Both the position numbers and the translations under genes were made by a program. A stretch of 9,509 nt of DNA from an uncultured Alphaproteobacteria bacterium (GTDB lineage: Bacteria; Pseudomonadota; Alphaproteobacteria; Rs-D84), in NCBI GenBank assembly GCA_944390185.1, contig CALXPA010000031.1, positions 1-9,509 on the forward strand, given 5' to 3'. This document shows positions 3,592 through 9,509 of this stretch, piece by piece; positions within the stretch are counted from its first letter, which is position 1; each line of letters starts with the position of its first letter. The notes under the pieces were generated by a model that was given only the letters and a program-made list of their open reading frames with translations, searched no databases and was not told the DNA's origin.

Positions 3592-6387
3592 ATGAAAAGC
3601 CGTAATTTCGCAGATTTTTGTAAAAACGCCATGGGGACGGTATTTTTACTGGCGGGTGCATTCTTTGTATGTTCGACGTTGGTATCTATTCGTTCTGTGT
3701 TTGCGGATCCGATTGCGCCGATTACAACGTCGGTTGCGGCGATGGGCCCCCAGGCAACGCGTGCGGGCACCGCGTCACCACGCAGTACGGCGACAACATC
3801 ACGGCGTAATGCAACGAATACTGTATCGCGTGGCACGGCCACGGCCACAACGGTCGCAACATCCCCACGTGCAATTACATCGCGCGGCACCGCATCGCGT
3901 GGGACTGTATCACGTGCGACGGTAACGCCGACGGCGTCACGTGCGACAACAACTGCATCGCGTGGCACAACGGCAACCACATCGCGCCCCAGTGTGACGG
4001 CATCGCGGGGCACAACGGCAACCACGGCAACCACATCGCGTGGCACGGCGACTGCGGGACGTAATGTTGTATCGCGTGGCACGGTTGCGAATGCGTCACG
4101 TTCAACATCAACGGCACGCAACGTGGTATCGCGTTCTGGTACGCCATCACGTATATCTTTACAGGGCAGTGCCATCCGCGGCAGCAAGGCGGCCGTCAAT
4201 TCCAATACATACACATATCTGCAGAACAGACTGTACACCGGCAACTATTCAAACATAATTGATTCTACGACCGGATTGATATCTGCGGACGCATATAATA
4301 ACTGTATGGAATCATACTATGCCTGCATGGACGAGATTTGTACCGCCCGTAACGCGGCCCAGCGTCGTTGCGCGTGTGCCGGGCGTGTCCGCGCCTTTGC
4401 AGAGGCTGAATCTCAACTGGAAAAGGCGAACGAAGAATTGATTGAGGTTTCTGGTCAATTGGCGCTGTTGATTGCGACCAAGGGTAAGGATGTCAGCCAG
4501 GCGTTCCAATTAACAGATGCAGAACAGGTTATGAACTGTGTGTCGTGGAAATCTGTGGTGAACGAATATGGCGAAAGCTCGGACGAGGCGATTGAATGGT
4601 GCAACAACCACGGAATCTTTGGATCAAACGGCAGTGCGCTGACATCATGTTCACGTCCATCATACTGCAGCGAGAGTGGTAATACATTCGGATTTAACGT
4701 TGATGATATTGATGGCGACGGCAGTGATATCTTGGCGCAATTGCAATCTTGGGCCAAGGCCAAGGAAAATACACTGACCATTCTGACCGAAGATAATGAC
4801 AGTTTGACCAGTGCGCTGGATGAATTGACCAATGTTGTCGGCAGCCTGGCGGGTATCGATGGCGCGTTGGCCGCGTCGGATACCATCAGTGATTCTCTGG
4901 CGGAAACATGGGGATACGATTTGTTTGAATACGCGCATAATAACGTATGTAACCGTGTGCTGGATTCTTGCTTTAACGGTATATACGAGGCTTGTGGTAC
5001 CCCACCGTCTGGCGGGCGCAAGTGTGGCAATGGTCAATCACAATGCCCGTTCAATTACAACAGTTACATCAGTGTATCCAACACAGACGGGTATAACCTG
5101 GAATTCATTGAACCGAATACTGGTTACACGGCATCGAATTCGGCGACATGCTTTGGCTATACGTCTGCATCGGGTGACCCGTATGCCGACCTGCGTGGAC
5201 CTGTGGCGGATGCGCGGCGCAGTATTATGCAGAAATATGCGCTGGATGCGAATGCGGACTGTGACCTGTATGGTGAACAGTTAAGCACCACGGCCCAAAA
5301 CATCGGATATCAAAAGGTTGCCGCACAACAGGCACTGCAACAAAAGCGTTTGGAATTCTATCAAGAAGAACAGGATACGATTGCATCTGACTATGTTGCG
5401 GCGCGTGATAACTTTAACGAATGCCTGGCTGAATTGTATGATTGCTATACGACCCAGTCCCAGTCCCAGACGTCTTGGAGTACCAGCCGCATCAAAACAT
5501 ACTGTGCCCAGGTATCTAATGTACCGCACTGTTATGAAGAAATGATTTGTGGCGCACCGAACAATACGCTAGAGGCGGTTATTGACAAAGACGATGACAT
5601 AACCCGGGCGTGTAACAATTCGGCAGACTATGAAACGAATACATGCCGTAACGTTGTTACATTGTCCGAAATTCTGGATGGTTCATATGCATCGGGTGCG
5701 GTTGAAAATTCATCAGCGGACCTGCGCGAGGCCTGTATGCAGCGTATCCAGATTGATGGCGTCCGCACATGGACCAAAAATAACGGCGGTAATGATGGCT
5801 GGAATGATTCAGAATGCCCCGCCGGTACGTTTAATGATAATGGGGTATGCAAACCCAATACTATATCTGGGGCGGATGTCGCAGAGGAGTGCAAGAAACA
5901 ATTTGGTCAATTCGCTGATGTCTGTCAACAGACGTGGGACGGTGGCAACGGCTATGGTCCATTGGTGTTGGTCAGCTGCCAGTCAGGATACGTTGCCGAA
6001 AATGGTCGCTGTGTTGAATGTGACACCAGTACGCATCACACAGAAAACGGTGTCTGTGTATTAAACACACGTAATTGCACGATTAATAATCAATACGTCG
6101 CCAGTGCACAACAGGAATGGAGTAATAACAAATGGGGCGACTGTCGGGTAACGGCGTGTGTCAGTGGATACATAATGTGGGCACAGCAGAACACATGTAT
6201 GGCGGCCAAGCGTGACTGTCGCGCATCCATCGCGAATGCGGCGTCTGCGTACGAGACATGGAACACCGGGACGAATACGTACGGTACATGTACACTGGAA
6301 ACGTGCCAATCTGGATTTGAAAAACAGGGTAACCAGTGTGTGGAAATTACCCAGCCGGGAACGGATGACGAATCCGGCACCGAATAA
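3592..6387 (+). CDS. Large exported Cys-rich surface protein with Ser-Arg-Gly-Thr repeat linker
   Basis: A 931-residue protein that I cannot assign to a named family. Residues 1-38 look like a signal peptide with a long n-region, a core near 13-31 and a VFA-DP cleavage site. Residues 55-190 are a basic low-complexity linker of Thr/Ala/Ser with SRGT repeated seven times and two RNVVSR. Next comes a Cys domain with three C-x6-C motifs at C238/C245, C453/C460 and C611/C618, the first in the setting CMESYYACMDEIC and the third in NECLAELYDC. Stretches near 265-300, 385-440 and 555-610 are helix/coiled-coil-like. From 742 on there are small Cys modules: three share W...YG, C-x4-C, SG[YF] and a closing C (near 778-807, 829-869 and 876-916). 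About 40 cysteines lie after residue 200, which suggests many disulfides in the periplasm or at the surface. No C-terminal anchor is seen. GGGAGAG precedes the start. Confidence 0.85.
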   Translation: MKSRNFADFCKNAMGTVFLLAGAFFVCSTLVSIRSVFADPIAPITTSVAAMGPQATRAGTASPRSTATTSRRNATNTVSRGTATATTVATSPRAITSRGTASRGTVSRATVTPTASRATTTASRGTTATTSRPSVTASRGTTATTATTSRGTATAGRNVVSRGTVANASRSTSTARNVVSRSGTPSRISLQGSAIRGSKAAVNSNTYTYLQNRLYTGNYSNIIDSTTGLISADAYNNCMESYYACMDEICTARNAAQRRCACAGRVRAFAEAESQLEKANEELIEVSGQLALLIATKGKDVSQAFQLTDAEQVMNCVSWKSVVNEYGESSDEAIEWCNNHGIFGSNGSALTSCSRPSYCSESGNTFGFNVDDIDGDGSDILAQLQSWAKAKENTLTILTEDNDSLTSALDELTNVVGSLAGIDGALAASDTISDSLAETWGYDLFEYAHNNVCNRVLDSCFNGIYEACGTPPSGGRKCGNGQSQCPFNYNSYISVSNTDGYNLEFIEPNTGYTASNSATCFGYTSASGDPYADLRGPVADARRSIMQKYALDANADCDLYGEQLSTTAQNIGYQKVAAQQALQQKRLEFYQEEQDTIASDYVAARDNFNECLAELYDCYTTQSQSQTSWSTSRIKTYCAQVSNVPHCYEEMICGAPNNTLEAVIDKDDDITRACNNSADYETNTCRNVVTLSEILDGSYASGAVENSSADLREACMQRIQIDGVRTWTKNNGGNDGWNDSECPAGTFNDNGVCKPNTISGADVAEECKKQFGQFADVCQQTWDGGNGYGPLVLVSCQSGYVAENGRCVECDTSTHHTENGVCVLNTRNCTINNQYVASAQQEWSNNKWGDCRVTACVSGYIMWAQQNTCMAAKRDCRASIANAASAYETWNTGTNTYGTCTLETCQSGFEKQGNQCVEITQPGTDDESGTE
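3760..4150 (+). repeat. Degenerate coding repeat for Thr/Ser-Arg-Gly-Thr linker
   Basis: Imperfect tandem units built around TCGCGTGGCAC, TCACGTGCGAC and ACGGC. GGCACAACGGCAACCAC occurs exactly at 3964-3980 and 4009-4025. The second copy is followed by an extra in-frame GGCAACCAC (4026-4034), a 9-bp tandem duplication. All changes keep the frame, so the array can grow or shrink without breaking the protein. Confidence 0.75.
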
Positions 6388-6389
6388 CC

Positions 6390-6416
6390 ACCGCCCCGCC
6401 ATGGGGCGGTTTTTTT
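6390..6416 (+). terminator. Rho-independent terminator of the 931-residue protein gene
   Basis: ACCGCCCC (6390-6397) pairs perfectly with GGGGCGGT (6403-6410) around a 5-nt loop, followed by a T-run to 6416. It begins 3 bases after the TAA. Confidence 0.92.
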
Positions 6417-6443
6417 AAGTCTGGTGCGTTATTGGCGTGACGT

Positions 6444-6482
6444 CGCAATTGCGCGTTGCGTTTTTTTTACGGTGCACGTGCA
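6444..6482. promoter_or_regulatory. Two short palindromes upstream of ppdK, possible operators
   Basis: CGCAATTGCG (6444-6453) and TGCACGTGCA (6473-6482) are perfect 10-bp palindromes whose centres are 29 bp apart, about three helical turns. They have no loop, so they are poor hairpins and better candidates for dimeric DNA-binding sites. No known operator is recognised. Confidence 0.3.
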
Positions 6483-6505
6483 TTTTTTCTTGCGTTGATG
6501 CGATT

Positions 6506-6536
6506 TTTACCGCAAAATCCCAAGGCGTTTTATATA
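6506..6536 (+). promoter_or_regulatory. Probable ppdK promoter
   Basis: TTTACC (6506-6511) and TATATA (6531-6536) could form a -35/-10 pair, but the spacer is 19 bp, longer than ideal. The -10 could shift to TTTATA at 6529-6534 with 17 bp. Transcription would start about 15-20 nt before the AAGGAG ribosome site (6545-6550). Confidence 0.35.
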
Positions 6537-6558
6537 TCAAGACTAAGGAGAAACCATA

Positions 6559-9219
6559 ATGAGCAATAAATGGGTATACACATTCGGCAATGGTTCCGCC
6601 CAGGGTCGCGCAGATATGCGGGATTTATTGGGGGGCAAGGGTGCAAACTTGGCCGAAATGAATTTGGTTGGTCTGCCTGTGCCGGCCGGCTTTACTGTTA
6701 CAACCGATGTATGCAGATATTATTATGATAACAACCATACGTATCCAGACGACCTGATGGACCAGGTGCGTGACGGTATTGCCCATATTGAACACATTAT
6801 GGGTAAAAAATTCGCAGACACAGAAAATCCGTTGTTGGTATCTGTGCGGTCTGGGGCGCGTGTATCGATGCCTGGGATGATGGACACGGTTTTGAATTTG
6901 GGGCTGAATGATGAAACTGTACGTGCATTGGCGCGTCATTCTGGGAACGAACGTTTTGCATATGATTCATATCGTCGCTTTATCATGATGTTTTCTGACG
7001 TTGTGCTGGGGGCGGATATCGATTTGTTTGAACATACCCTGGAACGTATGAAAGAAGACAAAGGATACAAGGTTGATACAGAACTGACCGCCGATGATTT
7101 AAAAGAACTGGTCGAAAAGTTCAAAGAAATCGGCATGAAAATTGGCAAGGTTTTCCCCCAGGATCCATGGGAACAATTAAAGCTGGGGATTGGCGCCGTA
7201 TTCGGCAGCTGGATGAGCAAAAAGGCCATAACATACCGCAAACTGAACAACATCCCAGGCGATTGGGGTACGGCTGTTAATGTCCAGGCGATGGTATTTG
7301 GAAATTCGGGGGATGATTCCGCAACTGGCGTGTGCTTTAGTCGCGATCCAGCCACCGGCGAAAACAAGTACTATGGTGAATACTTGATTAATGCCCAGGG
7401 CGAAGACGTCGTTGCCGGTATCCGCACACCCCAGCCGATGACCAAGGATGATTCTGGTCGTCTGTCACTGGAAGAAGCAATGCCAGATGTATATAAAGAA
7501 CTGTGCGATGTTCGTGAACGCCTGGAAAAGCACTATAAAGACATGCAAGACATGGAATTCACCATTGAACATGGCAAGTTATGGATGCTGCAGTGTCGCA
7601 ATGGAAAACGTACTGCGGCGGCGGCGGTACGCATTGCGGTGGAAATGGTCGAAGAAGGGCTGTTGACCAAAGAAGAAGCAATTCTGCGTGTTGGTGCCGA
7701 TCAATTGGATCACTTGCTGCACCCGATGCTGGACCCCAAGGCAGAAAAGAAAGTCATTGCGACAGGTCTGCCGGCGTCCCCAGGTGCGGCCGTTGGCCAG
7801 GCAGTCTTTAACGCAGATGATGCAGAAAAATGGGCCGCCGCGGGCAAGCCTGTAATGTTGATTCGCGTTGAAACATCACCCGAAGACATTGCCGGTATGA
7901 ATGCCGCCCAGGGTGTTATCACTGCGCGTGGCGGAATGACGTCGCATGCGGCCGTGGTTGCGCGTGGCATGGGCACGCCGTGCGTGTCTGGATCGCCAGA
8001 TATCAAGATTGACTATGAATCCAAGACAATGAAGACAACGTCTGGTGTTGTTATTAACGAAGGCGATTGGGTGTCTATTGATGGTGCACGTGGTGAAATT
8101 ATCGCGGGCCAGGTTCCGACCGTATCTGTGGAATTAACAGGGAACTTTGGTACACTGATGCAATGGGTTGACGAAATCAAAACGCTAAAGGTCAAGGCAA
8201 ACGCCGAAACACCAAAAGATGCAAAACAGGCACGTGACTTTGGTGCCGAAGGTATCGGTCTGGCCCGTACAGAACACATGTTCTTTGACCCGGCCCGTAT
8301 CCAGGATATGCGCGAAATGATTTTGGCAGATGATGTCGACGGACGTCGTGCCGCGTTGGCAAAGTTGTTGCCGTATCAAAAGGCGGACTTTGTTGAACTG
8401 TTCAAGATTATGGATGGTCTGCCGGTGACGATACGTTTGATTGATCCACCGTTGCATGAATTCTTGCCGCATACGGATGCAGATATCGCCGAATTGGCCG
8501 CGCATATTGGTAAATCCATAGAATATGTGCGTGCGCGTGCGGATGCGCTGCACGAACAGAATCCGATGTTGGGACATCGTGGATGCCGTTTGGCGATTAC
8601 GTACCCAGAAATTTGCGAAATGCAGACGCGTGCAATTCTGTCGGCAGCGATTGAGTGCAAAAATGCCGGTGTTCGTGTAATGCCTGAAATCGAAGTACCG
8701 CTGGTTGGTTCTAAAAAAGAAGTCGACATCGTAAAGTCTGTGATTGATGCGACGGCGGCATCGCTGTTTGCAGAAACCGGCGACAGTGTCGAATACAGTG
8801 TTGGTTCTATGATTGAATTGCCACGTGCGGCGGTGCTGGCCGATGAAATTGCGCAAAGTTGTGAATTCTTTGAATTCGGGACAAATGACCTGACCCAAAC
8901 GACATTGGGGATGTCGCGTGATGACACGGGCAAGATTTTGGATGAATACCGTGCGCGTGGAATCTATGTTGCGGATCCGTTCGCATCTGTGGACCAAAAT
9001 GGCGTCGGGATTTTAATCAAAGACGCCGTGACCAAGGCCCGCAATACCAAGGGTGAAAAGATTCATCTGGGGGTATGTGGCGAACATGGCGGTGATCCGG
9101 CATCAATTGAATTCTTTCATCGCACAGGATTTGATTCCGTATCGTGCAGTCCGTTCCGCGTGCCAATTGCACGCCTTGCGGCGGCCCAGGCGGCGGTTAA
9201 ATTCCCGCGTGACAAATAA
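6559..9219 (+). CDS. ppdK: Pyruvate, phosphate dikinase
   Basis: An 886-residue cytosolic enzyme, full length for the family (about 870-890). It interconverts pyruvate + ATP + Pi and PEP + AMP + PPi. The N-terminal ATP-grasp part has GGKGANLAEM (25-34, Lys27), VRSGARVSMPGMMDT (Arg97), FSRDPATGE (260-268) and QGEDVVAGIRTP (280-291). The swivelling phosphohistidine domain has GGMTSHAAVVARG with catalytic His463; Thr461, two residues before, is the position phosphorylated by PDRP-type regulators. The C-terminal PEP/pyruvate TIM barrel has ARTEHMFF (Arg570), RLIDPPLHE (Arg626), Mg ligands Glu753 and Asp777 in FGTNDLTQ, and Cys840 in GVCGEHGG. All catalytic residues known from the Clostridium symbiosum enzyme are present. 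AAGGAG eight bases before the ATG fixes the start. It appears monocistronic, with its own promoter region and terminator. Confidence 0.98.
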   Translation: MSNKWVYTFGNGSAQGRADMRDLLGGKGANLAEMNLVGLPVPAGFTVTTDVCRYYYDNNHTYPDDLMDQVRDGIAHIEHIMGKKFADTENPLLVSVRSGARVSMPGMMDTVLNLGLNDETVRALARHSGNERFAYDSYRRFIMMFSDVVLGADIDLFEHTLERMKEDKGYKVDTELTADDLKELVEKFKEIGMKIGKVFPQDPWEQLKLGIGAVFGSWMSKKAITYRKLNNIPGDWGTAVNVQAMVFGNSGDDSATGVCFSRDPATGENKYYGEYLINAQGEDVVAGIRTPQPMTKDDSGRLSLEEAMPDVYKELCDVRERLEKHYKDMQDMEFTIEHGKLWMLQCRNGKRTAAAAVRIAVEMVEEGLLTKEEAILRVGADQLDHLLHPMLDPKAEKKVIATGLPASPGAAVGQAVFNADDAEKWAAAGKPVMLIRVETSPEDIAGMNAAQGVITARGGMTSHAAVVARGMGTPCVSGSPDIKIDYESKTMKTTSGVVINEGDWVSIDGARGEIIAGQVPTVSVELTGNFGTLMQWVDEIKTLKVKANAETPKDAKQARDFGAEGIGLARTEHMFFDPARIQDMREMILADDVDGRRAALAKLLPYQKADFVELFKIMDGLPVTIRLIDPPLHEFLPHTDADIAELAAHIGKSIEYVRARADALHEQNPMLGHRGCRLAITYPEICEMQTRAILSAAIECKNAGVRVMPEIEVPLVGSKKEVDIVKSVIDATAASLFAETGDSVEYSVGSMIELPRAAVLADEIAQSCEFFEFGTNDLTQTTLGMSRDDTGKILDEYRARGIYVADPFASVDQNGVGILIKDAVTKARNTKGEKIHLGVCGEHGGDPASIEFFHRTGFDSVSCSPFRVPIARLAAAQAAVKFPRDK

Positions 9220-9220
9220 A

Positions 9221-9245
9221 AAAACGCCCCACTGGGGCGTTTTTC
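9221..9245. terminator. Terminator of ppdK, bidirectional form
   Basis: AAAACGCCCC (9221-9230) pairs with GGGGCGTTTT (9234-9243) around the loop ACT, with a T-run to 9244. It starts one base after the TAA. The A-run on the left would also permit termination from the other side. Confidence 0.92.
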
Positions 9246-9261
9246 GTGCTTTATTAATTTG

Positions 9262-9318
9262 TGTCGCTGCGCGACAGGTTAATTAACCTGGGCCCCGCGG
9301 TCAAGCCGCGGGGTGACA
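9262..9318. repeat. Cluster of three adjoining palindromes
   Basis: Three elements lie end to end: TGTCGC-tgc-GCGACA (9262-9276), the perfect 16-bp palindrome CAGGTTAATTAACCTG (9275-9290), and CCCCGCGG-tcaag-CCGCGGGG (9293-9313) followed by TGACA. No T-run follows the GC-rich hairpin, so it does not look like a terminator. The last element ends in GGGGTGACA (9310-9318), a string repeated at 9343-9351. Confidence 0.65.
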
Positions 9319-9338
9319 TAAAGAAGGAAATGCCCGGG

Positions 9339-9458
9339 CACCGGGGTGACAAGTTGGTTTATAACTTTTCTTTTTCTTGAAAAAATACAAAATAAAAGAA
9401 CTTAAGTACTGGTCGTTCTTGGTGGTTCTGGCGTCTTCTCTTCTGTGTCACCCCGGTG
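9339..9458. repeat. 13-bp inverted repeat pair bounding an AT-rich 94-bp core
   Basis: CACCGGGGTGACA (9339-9351) is the exact reverse complement of TGTCACCCCGGTG (9446-9458). The match continues outward into GGG on both sides with a one-base offset. The core is AT-rich, with no ORF seen. This could be a small non-autonomous mobile element or a pair of dispersed palindromic repeat units in opposite orientation; no clear target-site duplication is visible. Confidence 0.5.
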
Positions 9459-9469
9459 TCCCGTCTGTC

Positions 9470-9495
9470 GTCATCCCGGCGCAGGCCGGGATCCA
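9470..9495. repeat. Dispersed palindromic repeat GTCATCCCGGC/GCCGGGATCCA
   Basis: ATCCCGGC (9473-9480), loop GCAG, GCCGGGAT (9485-9492), flanked by GTC and CCA. This hairpin form is a well-known dispersed intergenic repeat in many alphaproteobacteria and other bacteria. It marks non-coding DNA and is a likely multi-copy element in this genome. Confidence 0.7.
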
Positions 9496-9509
9496 TTGCA
9501 CCGCAGGTT

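Noticed and set aside
3760..4150. Repeat array considered as CRISPR
   Set aside because: Repeats are short, irregular and in frame with a protein; there are no unique spacers of constant length and no cas genes.
3522..4244. 240-codon open frame on the - strand with VPRD repeats
   Set aside because: It is the antisense shadow of the SRGT repeat array: the repetitive GC-rich codons keep the opposite strand open. There is no start context, and the + strand gene has signal peptide, promoter and terminator.
8185..8997. 270-codon open frame on the - strand inside ppdK
   Set aside because: It lies fully opposite the conserved PEP-binding barrel of ppdK. Its composition (His, Arg, Thr, Phe rich) is that of an antisense shadow.

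Overview
The window reads as chromosomal DNA of an alphaproteobacterium of moderate GC content. The evidence is an L21-L27 ribosomal pair, a pyruvate phosphate dikinase, a PagL-like outer-membrane protein (so a Gram-negative envelope), sigma70-type promoters, and GTCATCCCGGC...GCCGGGAT palindromic repeats of a kind common in alphaproteobacterial genomes. The large Cys-rich protein with W...YG.C....C.SGY modules resembles surface proteins I associate with uncultured, host-associated alphaproteobacteria. That lineage guess is tentative.

Layout. (1) Positions 1-1711 are an accessory cluster on the + strand: the 3' end of a small Cys-motif protein (1-105), an RBBP9/YdeN-type serine hydrolase (122-721), a second, paralogous Cys-motif protein (820-1146), and a minimal VIT/CCC1-family membrane protein (1220-1711). 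A terminator-like hairpin ends directly against the VIT start codon. (2) Positions 1712-2200 hold a good promoter, a minimal AUG-AUA-UGA reading frame, a doubtful Cys-rich small gene whose start is out of frame with the nearest ATG, and the promoter of the ribosomal operon. (3) Positions 2201-2820 are rplU-rpmA with a bidirectional terminator. (4) On the - strand, 2823-3389 encodes a PagL-like outer-membrane beta-barrel that is probably translated from a leaderless mRNA. (5) Divergent from it, behind a strong promoter and a structured 5' leader, is a 931-residue exported protein (3592-6387) with a Ser/Arg/Gly/Thr repeat linker, three C-x6-C motifs, coiled-coil stretches and C-terminal Cys-rich modules. 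(6) Positions 6559-9219 are ppdK, preceded by two short palindromes. (7) The last 290 bases hold no gene but are packed with palindromes and inverted repeats.

How it fits together: rplU-rpmA and ppdK are housekeeping genes, for translation and for PEP/pyruvate interconversion. Between them sit two divergently transcribed envelope genes, one probable lipid A deacylase-type barrel and one large, probably disulfide-rich surface protein. The best candidates for undescribed biology are the paralogous Cys-motif proteins flanking the hydrolase, the 931-residue protein, and the ambiguous small gene at about 1789-2089. I found no CRISPR array, insertion sequence, tRNA or rRNA.
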